Origin: Caldisericales bacterium
GTDB lineage: Bacteria; Caldisericota; Caldisericia; JAAYUI01
Reading direction: 5' to 3'
DNA: 56,858 bases
NCBI GenBank assembly: GCA_012517765.1
Contig: JAAYUI010000001.1
Coordinates: 1-56,858, forward strand
Positions 1 through 9,125 of this stretch are shown piece after piece (within the stretch, counting starts at the first letter, position 1; every line of letters begins with the position of its first letter). The translations under genes were made by a program, and so were the position numbers. The notes beneath the pieces are model-generated. The model saw only the letters and a program-made list of their open reading frames with translations, made no database searches and had not been told where the DNA came from.

Positions 1-31
1 AGGCTAAGGGGGTTCACAAAAGGAGGGCAGG

Positions 32-184
32 ATGATTTGCAAAACGCCAATGAGGAAACCATTTAGAGGTTATCATATTGCGACAAGTTGCCAGATATCT
101 GCCCGATGTGGGTGGGGAGATGGTTTTGTTTTCCCACAGCACCATGTAAGCGAATACCCGCTTTCCTGTTTCCCGTGTCCGTAA
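32..184 (+). CDS. Possible 50-residue Cys-containing small protein
   Basis: An ATG at 32 follows an AGGAGGG Shine-Dalgarno sequence at 21-27 with four bases of spacing, and the frame runs 50 codons to TAA at 182-184, 16 bases before the next gene. An in-frame TAA at 5-7 closes it upstream. The peptide has five cysteines and no obvious signal peptide or membrane segment. I recognise no family. It could be a leader-region ORF for the lipoprotein operon or chance. The good ribosome-binding site is the only positive evidence. Confidence 0.2.
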   Translation: MICKTPMRKPFRGYHIATSCQISARCGWGDGFVFPQHHVSEYPLSCFPCP

Positions 185-200
185 AAGAAAGGAGATTGCA

Positions 201-2120
201 ATGAAAACCAGAACAACAATAATTGTGCTTCTAAGTATGTGCATGTTATTTACAGGGTGTGGTGCTTCCAAACAAACAGATACAACCCCCAATGATAACA
301 CTCAAACTGGTGCGAAGCAATTTGAAACGGATTTTGAAGGGCGCATAACAGGTTTGATAAAACTATCAAGACCAGTGGCCTATGGTGGGGTAGAAGTGGA
401 GGTTTCTGCAGATTTCCCGTTTGAGCCTGCGCAGGTGAGTTTCGGACTAAGATTATATAATCTGGTTCTAAAACCATCCACGAAAGCACCTGTTGGGACC
501 AAATGGTCAGATTCATTCAAATCGCCTGACCAGACCAGAAATGGGTTGATTGTCAAACCAACTGTATTTGATGTTATCGTTGTGGCAAGTCCAAAAAATG
601 GTTCAGAATCAATCAGTTGTGTGGCCCAATTGACCATCGTACCAAAACCAAAAATTGAAGTAAAATACGACCGCATGAAGATCGGACAACCACAAACCAT
701 CGAGCTTCAGGCATCGGAACCTATCTCGAGCGTGTGGATGACCGACCCTGGTGGTAATAAAACCATATTCTCTACCACCGACAAAAAATTGTTCAAGCTC
801 GAAACAGTCTTGCATGATGCAAAAAACGGCTTTGCAGTAGTGCATGCAGAGGATGAGAAAGGTCTCTCGTTTGATAAGACCATCTATGTGGATGACCCAA
901 GCCAGAAAAGGATGTATTTTATCAAAGATGGTGCCAGAGGACCAAACGATTCTGAAACTCTTCATGAAGAACCAATCTATTCGGCCAGGCTTGATGGCAA
1001 GGATGTTGCTGTGTCATTTTATGTAAGAATACCAATACTTGCAGATCCTTATCTGGAAAGCCTTCTTAAATACTCAGAAAAGAAAAAGCTTGGGGCCCCA
1101 GACTGTTCCTTAAAAGGCATTTCACCAGACAAGCACTGGCTGCTTATTAATGCTGGCAATGGTATATCTTTTGAAAAAGACTACATGGAGGATGGGAGAA
1201 AACTTGACTATGTTTCTGCTTCATATCTCCTGCTCTATGAGCTGGAAACGGGCAAGATAAAAACCATAGGGGAGTCACATTACACAAAATACTATAAGCA
1301 CGCAGAGCCCGGCGATCTGATCAAGGAGTTTGGCCCATACTATTTTCCTGTTTTTTGGGACGACAACGAATTGATCTTGCTGGAACAGACAAAAGAAAAT
1401 AAATTCTATGCAGAATCCACCTCAGATCCAAATATCATTTACAAAGGATTTCATGAAGTCCCCTATGCGAAAGCCAGAGGTGTGTCTGTTTCCATGAAAG
1501 ATTTCACACTTTCACCAACTGAAAAGTTCAACCCGTTGACACCATGGGTGACTTACGCTGACCAGGCAACAGGAGTAGTGTGCTATAAAAGCCCATTTGT
1601 ACAACAAAAAAGTAACTCAACATTAAAAAAACCATCCTTAAATCTAGTATCAGATTTGTCTGGGAAGCATTCATATGAATTAAACGATGTTTTGGCCCCT
1701 CATACACCTGATAAATTCAGGCTTACCCGTTGTGTCATATATTCCACAACCCTAGACAATAATCAACCATCCGCAATAATTTTTGCTTCTTTTAGCGAAG
1801 ATATACCAGGATTTGGAAAAATAAGGGAGATTGATCCCAACAATCCACCGAAGCGAAAACGCCTCGTGTTCAAACTCAACCTCTACACCGGCGAAATTGA
1901 GACCTTGCCTGATTTTGAAGACATGGAATTTACCCCTATTTCCATAGAATGCGGAACAGGCAATGGCGAGATTTTGATAATAGCATCCAAAGCTATTGCA
2001 GAAATTATGAATTTTGAAGTAGGAAAATTCTTTATCATCACCGTCAATGGGAACAAGGTGGCCAAACAAGTTGGAGAACCAAGTATAGCTTCAGAGTATA
2101 CTGGGATCTTTGTGAGGTGA
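201..2120 (+). CDS. Secreted lipoprotein, Ig-like plus propeller-like, paralogue A
   Basis: A 639-residue protein begins with a lipoprotein signal peptide ending in the lipobox LFTGC (Cys about residue 20), so it should be lipid-anchored outside the cytoplasmic membrane. AAGGAG at about 189-194 supports the ATG at 201. Two Ig-like beta-sandwich stretches (about 45-150 and 150-230) are followed by a larger beta-rich half with tryptophan/tyrosine-rich strands that look propeller-like. No catalytic motif is visible. The next gene is a clear paralogue, starting three bases after this stop, and the two share a nearly identical segment around FGPYYFPVFWDDNEL. The family is unknown to me; a surface structural or ligand-binding role is inferred only from architecture. 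Confidence 0.85.
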   Translation: MKTRTTIIVLLSMCMLFTGCGASKQTDTTPNDNTQTGAKQFETDFEGRITGLIKLSRPVAYGGVEVEVSADFPFEPAQVSFGLRLYNLVLKPSTKAPVGTKWSDSFKSPDQTRNGLIVKPTVFDVIVVASPKNGSESISCVAQLTIVPKPKIEVKYDRMKIGQPQTIELQASEPISSVWMTDPGGNKTIFSTTDKKLFKLETVLHDAKNGFAVVHAEDEKGLSFDKTIYVDDPSQKRMYFIKDGARGPNDSETLHEEPIYSARLDGKDVAVSFYVRIPILADPYLESLLKYSEKKKLGAPDCSLKGISPDKHWLLINAGNGISFEKDYMEDGRKLDYVSASYLLLYELETGKIKTIGESHYTKYYKHAEPGDLIKEFGPYYFPVFWDDNELILLEQTKENKFYAESTSDPNIIYKGFHEVPYAKARGVSVSMKDFTLSPTEKFNPLTPWVTYADQATGVVCYKSPFVQQKSNSTLKKPSLNLVSDLSGKHSYELNDVLAPHTPDKFRLTRCVIYSTTLDNNQPSAIIFASFSEDIPGFGKIREIDPNNPPKRKRLVFKLNLYTGEIETLPDFEDMEFTPISIECGTGNGEILIIASKAIAEIMNFEVGKFFIITVNGNKVAKQVGEPSIASEYTGIFVR

Positions 2121-2122
2121 AC

Positions 2123-4120
2123 ATGAGGAACATTTTTCTAACGATACTTCTGTCAATTTGCCTGTTAGCCACGGGTTGCGTTTCAAGCCCAAAGGACAAC
2201 TCTGGTGGTAAAACAAACCAAAGCACATCCCAGCTCCAGGAAGGCCCTGATGGTCTCATCAGGGGTGCGATCAAACTCTCCAAGACAAAGGTCCATGAAA
2301 ACTTGCCGGTGGAAATATCAGTCAACTTCCCTTTCGAACCCCTTGATGTTAGCTATGCCACAAGGCTATCAGGTGCCAGTGCCTTAAAAGATGAGTACAA
2401 GACATTTAACTTCGTTCCTTCAAAGAACAAACCAAAGGGAACTTTGTGGACAGACACCTTCATTGCACCCAGGGACCCAAAAAGAAATTATCTGCCAATC
2501 GACAAGCCAGTCAAATTCGAGATTTTTGTTATGGCCAAGCCAAGAGACGGATCCCCCTCGGTCGGTTATGTGGCCGATTTTTACACAGTCCCTACGCCAG
2601 TGCCATACTACAGCTATGACAGAAAGAAGATAAACCAGCCACAAACTATTAGGGTGCAATCAGGGCATCCTCTCCATCATGCCTTCCTAGAAGCCCCTGA
2701 TGGCACCCAAAAACCCTTTACCAGGATCAATGACAATCTGTTTGAAATAGAGGCAACATTGCCCGACCCAGAAAAAGGCATGTACAAGGTAATTTCGTCT
2801 GATGATTACGGCTTTTCAGAAGAGATAACATTGTATATGATTGGCCCAAATACCAAAAGGGTCTATTTCATGACAGAATATAGAACAAATAGCTCAGGGG
2901 AGTACAATGATGCAACAATTTTCTCGGCTCCATTGGACTTCAAAGACATCATAAAGGAATACTCAATCAAGATGTTGTCTATTTCAGACAAATACATGGA
3001 AGGATACCTCAAATACTCAAAGAGAACGAAAATAGGTCCCGGGATTGCCCACCTGGAAAGCATTTCAAAAGACAAGAAGTGGCTCCTCGTAAGAACAGTA
3101 ACTGGTGTTTCCATTGACAAAGATTACATGGAGGACGGCAGAAAACTAGATAGTGTTTCTGCTTCATATCTCCTGTTCTATGAACTGGAAGCAGGCAAGA
3201 TTAAGACCATAGGGGAGCCACGCTACACAAAATACTACAAGTATGCAGAGCCCGGCGATCTGATCAAGGAATTTGGCCCATATTATTTTCCTGTTTTTTG
3301 GGACGACAACGAATTGATACTGCTGGAGCAAACCAAAGAAAACAGATTTTATGGTGGGCCATACAAAGATCCCAGACTTAATGATGATTCATGGCAGCAG
3401 ATTGAAGTTCCGTATGCCAAAGCAAAAGCGGTGTCATTGTCCATGAGCGATTTTACACTCTCTCCTACAGACAAATTCAAGCCTGCAACACCATGGGTGC
3501 ATTTTGCCGATCTGTCAACAGGGATCATCGCATACTCTGATCCCTTTTACAAATCAACCAAAAAACACTCGTATTCTTCTGCTGGGCGGGGTGATTTTAC
3601 CCCATGCATTATTTCTGATCTTTCAGGCCAAGCACCGCTTGAGCTGGATGTAATTGCAGCCAATCATTCACCTGCCGGTTATTACCCTTTTGGATATAAT
3701 GGTTTTTCTCCAGGATATCTTGATGGAGAAAAAGTAGTATTTGCAAACATCATCTACAATGAAATCAAACCCAAGGTATTTGGCGAGTGTGTTGCAACGA
3801 CTTATCAAAAAAAGGTTGTTGCATTCAACCTAAAAACTGGAAAAGGGACTGAATTCAAGGATTTGACACACATATACGTAAATGAGCATAAATATGGTAT
3901 GAATACTCCAGATGACAACAAGAACAGCATAGAGATGCTGACACTGGGCTATTCAGATCCATCGTTCTCAGGTTTCTATGGTTTTAGATACGGCTATATT
4001 TCGTCATCCGATTCCTGGGACCCAGAGAGGTTCAACCAGGTAAAAATCACAAATGGCAAAGTAGAAGTAAGCAAAGGCGAAAAAACCATGAAAATCATAA
4101 ACAGACTCTTTATCAGATAA
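2123..4120 (+). CDS. Secreted lipoprotein, tandem paralogue B
   Basis: A lipoprotein of about 665 residues with lipobox LATGC, homologous along its length to the preceding gene. Two starts are possible: GTG at 2117, overlapping the upstream stop, or ATG at 2123, which has GAGGTG just upstream and gives the cleaner signal peptide MRNIFLTILLSICLL; I prefer ATG. The domain plan repeats paralogue A: two Ig-like regions, then a beta-rich C-terminal half. The block containing GDLIKEFGPYYFPVFWDD is almost identical to paralogue A at protein and DNA level, while flanking parts have diverged, which suggests gene conversion after duplication. Function unknown. It is probably co-transcribed with its neighbours on both sides. 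Confidence 0.85.
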   Translation: MRNIFLTILLSICLLATGCVSSPKDNSGGKTNQSTSQLQEGPDGLIRGAIKLSKTKVHENLPVEISVNFPFEPLDVSYATRLSGASALKDEYKTFNFVPSKNKPKGTLWTDTFIAPRDPKRNYLPIDKPVKFEIFVMAKPRDGSPSVGYVADFYTVPTPVPYYSYDRKKINQPQTIRVQSGHPLHHAFLEAPDGTQKPFTRINDNLFEIEATLPDPEKGMYKVISSDDYGFSEEITLYMIGPNTKRVYFMTEYRTNSSGEYNDATIFSAPLDFKDIIKEYSIKMLSISDKYMEGYLKYSKRTKIGPGIAHLESISKDKKWLLVRTVTGVSIDKDYMEDGRKLDSVSASYLLFYELEAGKIKTIGEPRYTKYYKYAEPGDLIKEFGPYYFPVFWDDNELILLEQTKENRFYGGPYKDPRLNDDSWQQIEVPYAKAKAVSLSMSDFTLSPTDKFKPATPWVHFADLSTGIIAYSDPFYKSTKKHSYSSAGRGDFTPCIISDLSGQAPLELDVIAANHSPAGYYPFGYNGFSPGYLDGEKVVFANIIYNEIKPKVFGECVATTYQKKVVAFNLKTGKGTEFKDLTHIYVNEHKYGMNTPDDNKNSIEMLTLGYSDPSFSGFYGFRYGYISSSDSWDPERFNQVKITNGKVEVSKGEKTMKIINRLFIR

Positions 4121-4128
4121 GGGGGTGG

Positions 4129-4824
4129 ATGAAAATGTCCTTAAAAAGGGGTTTGACTGTTGGCGCTGCAATTATTGCTAGCTTGGCAATTGTTTTGTTT
4201 GTTGTCTTTTACAGGGTCCCTACCCAAAAAGCCGCTTTGGTCCCTGGCAGGGACTCTGTTTGTACACTTGGCTATGATCTGGCGCATTTTGTGATAGATG
4301 CAGACCAGTCAACCCTAGAGTCAATAAAAGAAGCTCTCTCTACCAGGATAAACACAAACACTAAAGACGGGGCAGGCAATTATCAAGCATTGATTAACCA
4401 ATGGAGCAAGATCATCAACCGCAAAGAAATTAGCAACACTATGGACTTCAATATCAATATTTATGAATATACCAGGGTCACAAAAACAATCTACAGGGAC
4501 CTGTCAGGGAAAGAGATTTCCAAAGAAGAATGGGGAAAACTCAGAGAAAAACTGCAGGAAAGATACACTTTAGAAACGAACCTGGCGGAATTATTGGAAA
4601 AAAGTAGTGAGGGTCTTCTTTCGCTTGAGGGTCAAAAGAAGATCGATGAGTCAATAAATTGGGTGGATGAGCAAGTTAAAAAAGTCCTGAAAGAGCCGGA
4701 GTCACAGATGGAAAGGGTGATATCTTTCAATTTTGAAAAAGAAAATGTGTTTTCAATTACCCTCTATGGCGAAGAAATCGATGGAAAGTATTACTTGAAT
4801 CTTCTTAAATATCCCCAAGCGTAA
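4129..4824 (+). CDS. Membrane-anchored extracytoplasmic protein, unknown family
   Basis: A 231-residue protein starting 8 bases after the second lipoprotein, with AAGGGGGTGG directly upstream of the ATG. One hydrophobic segment (about residues 8-27) acts as an uncleaved N-terminal anchor. The remainder is charged and predicted mostly helical (about 115-195 is rich in Glu, Lys and Leu), ending in a short beta-like segment. I recognise no family. Third position in the operon suggests it works with the two lipoproteins at the cell surface, but that is inference from context only. Confidence 0.8.
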   Translation: MKMSLKRGLTVGAAIIASLAIVLFVVFYRVPTQKAALVPGRDSVCTLGYDLAHFVIDADQSTLESIKEALSTRINTNTKDGAGNYQALINQWSKIINRKEISNTMDFNINIYEYTRVTKTIYRDLSGKEISKEEWGKLREKLQERYTLETNLAELLEKSSEGLLSLEGQKKIDESINWVDEQVKKVLKEPESQMERVISFNFEKENVFSITLYGEEIDGKYYLNLLKYPQA

Positions 4825-4907
4825 CCATAATGATCAGGCAATATCATCTAGTATAAAAACAGGTTCTTTGTTCGCCAATATATTCGAAGAAATAGCTTGA
4901 AATTGAC

Positions 4908-4933
4908 GAAAGGGAGGCCAAGGCCTTCCTTTC
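4908..4933. terminator. Hairpin between convergent genes
   Basis: A near-perfect inverted repeat, GAAAGGGAGGCC-AA-GGCCTTCCTTTC with one G-U pair, lies in the 198-base gap between convergent genes ending at 4824 and 5023. It has only short T runs, so it may act as a weak bidirectional terminator. The rest of the gap shows nothing else I can support. Confidence 0.45.
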
Positions 4934-5022
4934 AAACTAGAAACAACGAGAAATATCCATTTCACACAACATCTGAGAAAGACAAGCCAAAACACATGTG
5001 CAGCCGGAATAACCTTAACTGG

Positions 5023-8000
5023 CTACTTCAAATGTATTATCCTCTCAACCCTCTTCGCTGTGCCATAGGTGTCAGTGCAAGTGATAATAACATTATAGTC
5101 TCCAGCCTGGCTAAAAGTATGCTTGAATACAGCTTCGCTATCAGAATTTTTTAGATCGGCACTCTGGTCAGCACTGTTGTCGCCAAACGAGCATGTCAAT
5201 TTGTAAGGCGAGGAGCCACCTTTTGCCCTGACCCGCAATTCTACTTCGTTGCCGAGTCTTGCATTCCCCGTTCTCAGATCAATCCCCTTCCAGTTGACCT
5301 CAAACTGGAGGACTTCCACGGATTGTTGTCTTGGAATAAATATGGAGGCATAATCTGTTTTTGAGTCCTGTTGTCCGGATGTGTGGTGCTTGCCCTGAAC
5401 AGTTGCAAGATTTGTGAGTGTCAGGCCATTTTCCGGGATCTCTATTTTCTCGGAGAGTTTGAATGTGAGCGTGGCCGTAAATGCCCCTCCAACCCTCAAA
5501 GAGCCGACGGAGAATCTTACAGAAGTATTGGAAGCTGTTGCAGAGGGTCTGGAGGACACAAATTCAAGCTCCCTCGGGAACACATCAGTAAGGATGACGT
5601 CCACAGCATCTCCGCTGCCAACATTGTGGACAAAGATGGTATATGTGAACTTGTCTTTCTCACCATAGACAGATTTTCCGGCGTTCTTTGTTATCTTGAA
5701 TTCCACCCTGCCATAGAACTCCACCTTAACGCAAGCCTCGGAATAATCAGACTTGCACTCGGCACTGGCGCAAACGGTTGCTATCTGCTCAACATTTGAA
5801 GACCTGAGAATTACAGTTGCAACGCCACCTATGACATACGCCGAGGCATTAACACCACTTCCATTCAGGTTGCCAAAATTCGTCTTGAAATTCACCAGTA
5901 TCTGGTTGTCTGGCAAGAATCCCTGGGCCGAGGTGTCCACATCGTTGCTGTTTATTCTCATGTCGCCGGTAATGGTTGATTCAGATCCACCAATCAAAAT
6001 TCTGGCTGGCAAGGCAAATGCTTTGAGCACAAGCCATGGATTGAAATCGGCCTGCCCGATCACCTCATCGCCATGACCGTCTTTTTCTGGGCCATCATTT
6101 GCACCCCACCAGTTGTTTTCTGCCAACAACGGGTTTGCCCCTGTGCAATTTGGATCAACAGACAGGCCATACTCCTGGTTGCCGCAGATGATATTGTGAT
6201 GGATCGACCCTCCAGGGATTGCCCACGGTCCGCCATAGCTTCCCTGGGCTTCGCCTCCAAATATCCAGATCCCCTGATAGTTGTTTATGATCGTATTCCT
6301 AAAACAATCCAGAATGGCAATGTCCCAGAGCTGGAATGCCTGGCCCTCTCCCCACATGCCCAAGACAACACCATTCACAAAATTATTGTCAATCCTAGCA
6401 TAGCTTGCATGGTTGACCTCCAGAGCTGCCCACTGTTCACCCTGCAGGCCCTGGTTGCCGCCAATGGTTTCCCATCGATTATTTGATGCAAAAACCTGCG
6501 TCGTTTTTTGAATATAATGGCCCCTTAAAGAGACGGACCCATTACAATGATGAATGTAGTTGTCAGAGAAGGTAACAACATCCAGCGGGAACCCGTTGCC
6601 ACCATATGGCGAGTAGTCGGATGCAATGTCAATGTCCATCACGGCTCCCCAATTCAGAATCCTGGTAAATTCCGTTGACAGGATTGTAAAATCACCCGCA
6701 AAGCGGTTGCCACCTATACCAGCCCTGTTGATATTGTTCTCACCATCAATGGCACAGTTTTCCATGTAAAAATTACTCACGATTCCTGTCGGGGGCTGGT
6801 TCATGGCAAATATTGGAACTTGACCGGGGAACGTTCCCATAAAATACACAAAATCAAAGGACACACCATTTATTGGGGCATAATTTACGAATTGAATGCC
6901 ATTTGTAATAATCAAATCTTCAAACCTGTTGTTGTTTATTTGTGCGCTGTTGGCAAAAATCAAACTTCCATTAGGGCCGGAGATGTGTGGTCTCGTAACA
7001 CTTATTGGGAGAAGTCCCGGGTCTGTCCAGCACACACCCTTGATGGTTATATCATCTTTTGCTTGGTTGATCGCAACTGTCTCCTGATAGTCACCAGGTG
7101 CAACATTTATGTTCGCGCCAGGAATGGCGGCCGAGTATGCCTGGTTTATGGACGGGAAGGCATCCACACCAATGTAATGTATGTTGCCTAGATCACACGG
7201 GAAATTGACCTCTGCCATGTACGGCAAACCAACCCAGTCATCATCAACATAGGATTCAAAGGGATCTATTGCATTGACTGTAGGCGGCGTAAAAATTGTC
7301 CACCCATCCGAATCACTGTTTATCTGCAAAGTCAAACGTGCCTGTGTAAGGTCAAATGCTGTTGGCGTCATCCACACGCCACCGGGGAAGGGTGTCCAGC
7401 CCCCTGAAGGTAATCTATAATAAGGGATTACATTCCACCTGCCAATATCTGGCCCGGATTCGATTTGGCCCATCACCAACCTGACATCAAAAGTCCCCGG
7501 GACCTGTGAAGGTGTGTTGGCAGATGTCGCGCCAGATCCCATTGTGCCTGGTGCAAAATCCATTGTCCTTTGAACAGTGTTTGTTTCATCGATACTTTCA
7601 AGCCTGGGCGCACTCATCCCAGGGCTCCAAAAAATATTTGGCGGGTTAGGGTGGTTTATGTTCCAGTACATCTGGAGGGGAATCTGCTCGTTTCCAGAAC
7701 CCAGTCCCCAGTCTTCAATCAGCATCCTGAATTTCTTTATTGATGTTTGCGGGGGCATTGCATTGCCAGACATGGACATGTCTATATCTCTCAGTGTTGC
7801 CACATAAATCTGGCCATCTGACATGTTTATTGTGCCCCTGTCACCTCCCTGGTCATAATAATAGTAACGGTTCCCTGCAGACTGGGTGCCAGGACCGCAC
7901 ACAGACTGGTTTGTTATAACCTGGATATTCCTTGCAACACTTTGACCCGAACCTGTTCCTGACCAACATCCGCCAAAAATCTGCATTTGGGTCATGTCTC

Positions 8001-8757
8001 CGGTGAAGCTCATGCCGATGTTGTAGGAATGATTGGGGCCATTTGCCGACCAAGCTGTATAAAAACCAACCGGCACACCGTTGACTGTCGCAAAAGCAGT
8101 GCCCTGCGTTGGGGTGATTGCATGATATGCAATCTCGACATTGTATATGCCGCCAGTATTGTATGTCCACCCATCAAGGCAACCCCACATGTCATCTTGC
8201 CAGGGATCGACTGTGTCACGATCAAACCACAATCCATAATTGTTCCATGCCGTTGGCGTGCCCACCTGCGAGTTTACCGTGATCGGGCTGTACGAATCGT
8301 AGTATCTCTCGTCACGGCCACCCTGGTACTGGAGATTGAATTTGTCTTGGGAATTTTGGACTCCTGGGGTAGGCACAGTGTCTTTTGCACCGTACGACAT
8401 CCAGCAACCCGAACCAATGGGCGGGTTAAAATCAGACCCTGCCCCTGACACACGAATGCCGATTTGCTGCCAATAGCTCCATGAACTTGAAGGAAGGGAC
8501 AGACTGGCAGTATCAAGCGTATATTTCAGAACAACGTCGCTCTGGGTTAGGTTGTAGACGTCATTATAATGATACGTTGTAAACGATGCGGCAGGAAAAA
8601 CCCAGTCAGGATAAGTGATGACAGTCTGTGGGGTGACGATGGGAGCATCTTCTATAATTTTCCTGTTGTCACTCCCCTGCACAAATGTTGACGGAGCAAC
8701 AGGATAAAGAACCAACCCAATTGCCAAAAGAAGGCCCACTGTTGTTTTCATGAGCAT
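5023..8757 (-). CDS. Large secreted beta-helix protein with DUF11 and PKD domains
   Basis: A 1244-residue exported protein with signal peptide MLMKTTVGLLLAIGLVLYP. The first 500 residues are Trp/Gly/Asn-rich and beta-rich, with no family I can name. From about 530 to 900 there is a right-handed parallel beta-helix: the entry (GANINVAPGDYQETVAI) and repeated short Asn/Gly-turn strands are typical of pectate-lyase-like or NosD-like folds. A bacterial Ig-like stretch follows, then a DUF11-type repeat (about 1050-1160) and a C-terminal PKD domain with FGDNS and HTFSQAGDYNV. RC GAGGTGGG lies 5-6 bases before the first ATG and decides the start. These parts suggest a cell-surface adhesin or polysaccharide-binding/cleaving protein; I see no defined catalytic triad. 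Confidence 0.88.
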   Translation of the reverse strand: MLMKTTVGLLLAIGLVLYPVAPSTFVQGSDNRKIIEDAPIVTPQTVITYPDWVFPAASFTTYHYNDVYNLTQSDVVLKYTLDTASLSLPSSSWSYWQQIGIRVSGAGSDFNPPIGSGCWMSYGAKDTVPTPGVQNSQDKFNLQYQGGRDERYYDSYSPITVNSQVGTPTAWNNYGLWFDRDTVDPWQDDMWGCLDGWTYNTGGIYNVEIAYHAITPTQGTAFATVNGVPVGFYTAWSANGPNHSYNIGMSFTGDMTQMQIFGGCWSGTGSGQSVARNIQVITNQSVCGPGTQSAGNRYYYYDQGGDRGTINMSDGQIYVATLRDIDMSMSGNAMPPQTSIKKFRMLIEDWGLGSGNEQIPLQMYWNINHPNPPNIFWSPGMSAPRLESIDETNTVQRTMDFAPGTMGSGATSANTPSQVPGTFDVRLVMGQIESGPDIGRWNVIPYYRLPSGGWTPFPGGVWMTPTAFDLTQARLTLQINSDSDGWTIFTPPTVNAIDPFESYVDDDWVGLPYMAEVNFPCDLGNIHYIGVDAFPSINQAYSAAIPGANINVAPGDYQETVAINQAKDDITIKGVCWTDPGLLPISVTRPHISGPNGSLIFANSAQINNNRFEDLIITNGIQFVNYAPINGVSFDFVYFMGTFPGQVPIFAMNQPPTGIVSNFYMENCAIDGENNINRAGIGGNRFAGDFTILSTEFTRILNWGAVMDIDIASDYSPYGGNGFPLDVVTFSDNYIHHCNGSVSLRGHYIQKTTQVFASNNRWETIGGNQGLQGEQWAALEVNHASYARIDNNFVNGVVLGMWGEGQAFQLWDIAILDCFRNTIINNYQGIWIFGGEAQGSYGGPWAIPGGSIHHNIICGNQEYGLSVDPNCTGANPLLAENNWWGANDGPEKDGHGDEVIGQADFNPWLVLKAFALPARILIGGSESTITGDMRINSNDVDTSAQGFLPDNQILVNFKTNFGNLNGSGVNASAYVIGGVATVILRSSNVEQIATVCASAECKSDYSEACVKVEFYGRVEFKITKNAGKSVYGEKDKFTYTIFVHNVGSGDAVDVILTDVFPRELEFVSSRPSATASNTSVRFSVGSLRVGGAFTATLTFKLSEKIEIPENGLTLTNLATVQGKHHTSGQQDSKTDYASIFIPRQQSVEVLQFEVNWKGIDLRTGNARLGNEVELRVRAKGGSSPYKLTCSFGDNSADQSADLKNSDSEAVFKHTFSQAGDYNVIITCTDTYGTAKRVERIIHLK

Positions 8758-8804
8758 AACTACCCACCTCTTTTTTTAACTTTTATAATCACAATATCAG
8801 ATTA

Positions 8805-8856
8805 GGATTAATTTATGTGCATGTCTTTGTCAATATGCTAAAAGTAATTATTACTT
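8805..8856 (-). promoter_or_regulatory. Putative promoter and operator-like palindrome upstream of the beta-helix gene
   Basis: In the AT-rich 368-base gap 8758-9125, the - strand has TTGACA (8828-8833) with a weak -10 about 16-17 bases on (8805-8811). Directly upstream lies the perfect palindrome AAGTAAT-T-ATTACTT (8842-8856), placed where an activator or repressor could bind. The rest of the gap is low-complexity AT-rich DNA with no gene I can support. Confidence 0.3.
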
Positions 8857-9125
8857 AATAAATAATTGAGATGTCTCATGAATACAACATTTTTGTCTAT
8901 ATATTATTATAAATAATAGTTATCAAAAATATACTCCCGCAAATATCCGAGGTAATACATGATCTTTTATAATTAAAAATTGATATACCATCTTTTTGTT
9001 ATTTCTATGATTATTGGTTTATTAAGAAATTATGATTCAATTGTAGGAGGCTTTAGTACTAGCATAAAGTATTTGTCATCTTTCGTGTGTCCGCGATCTA
9101 ACAAAGCACAAGCAAAGATGTAGTG

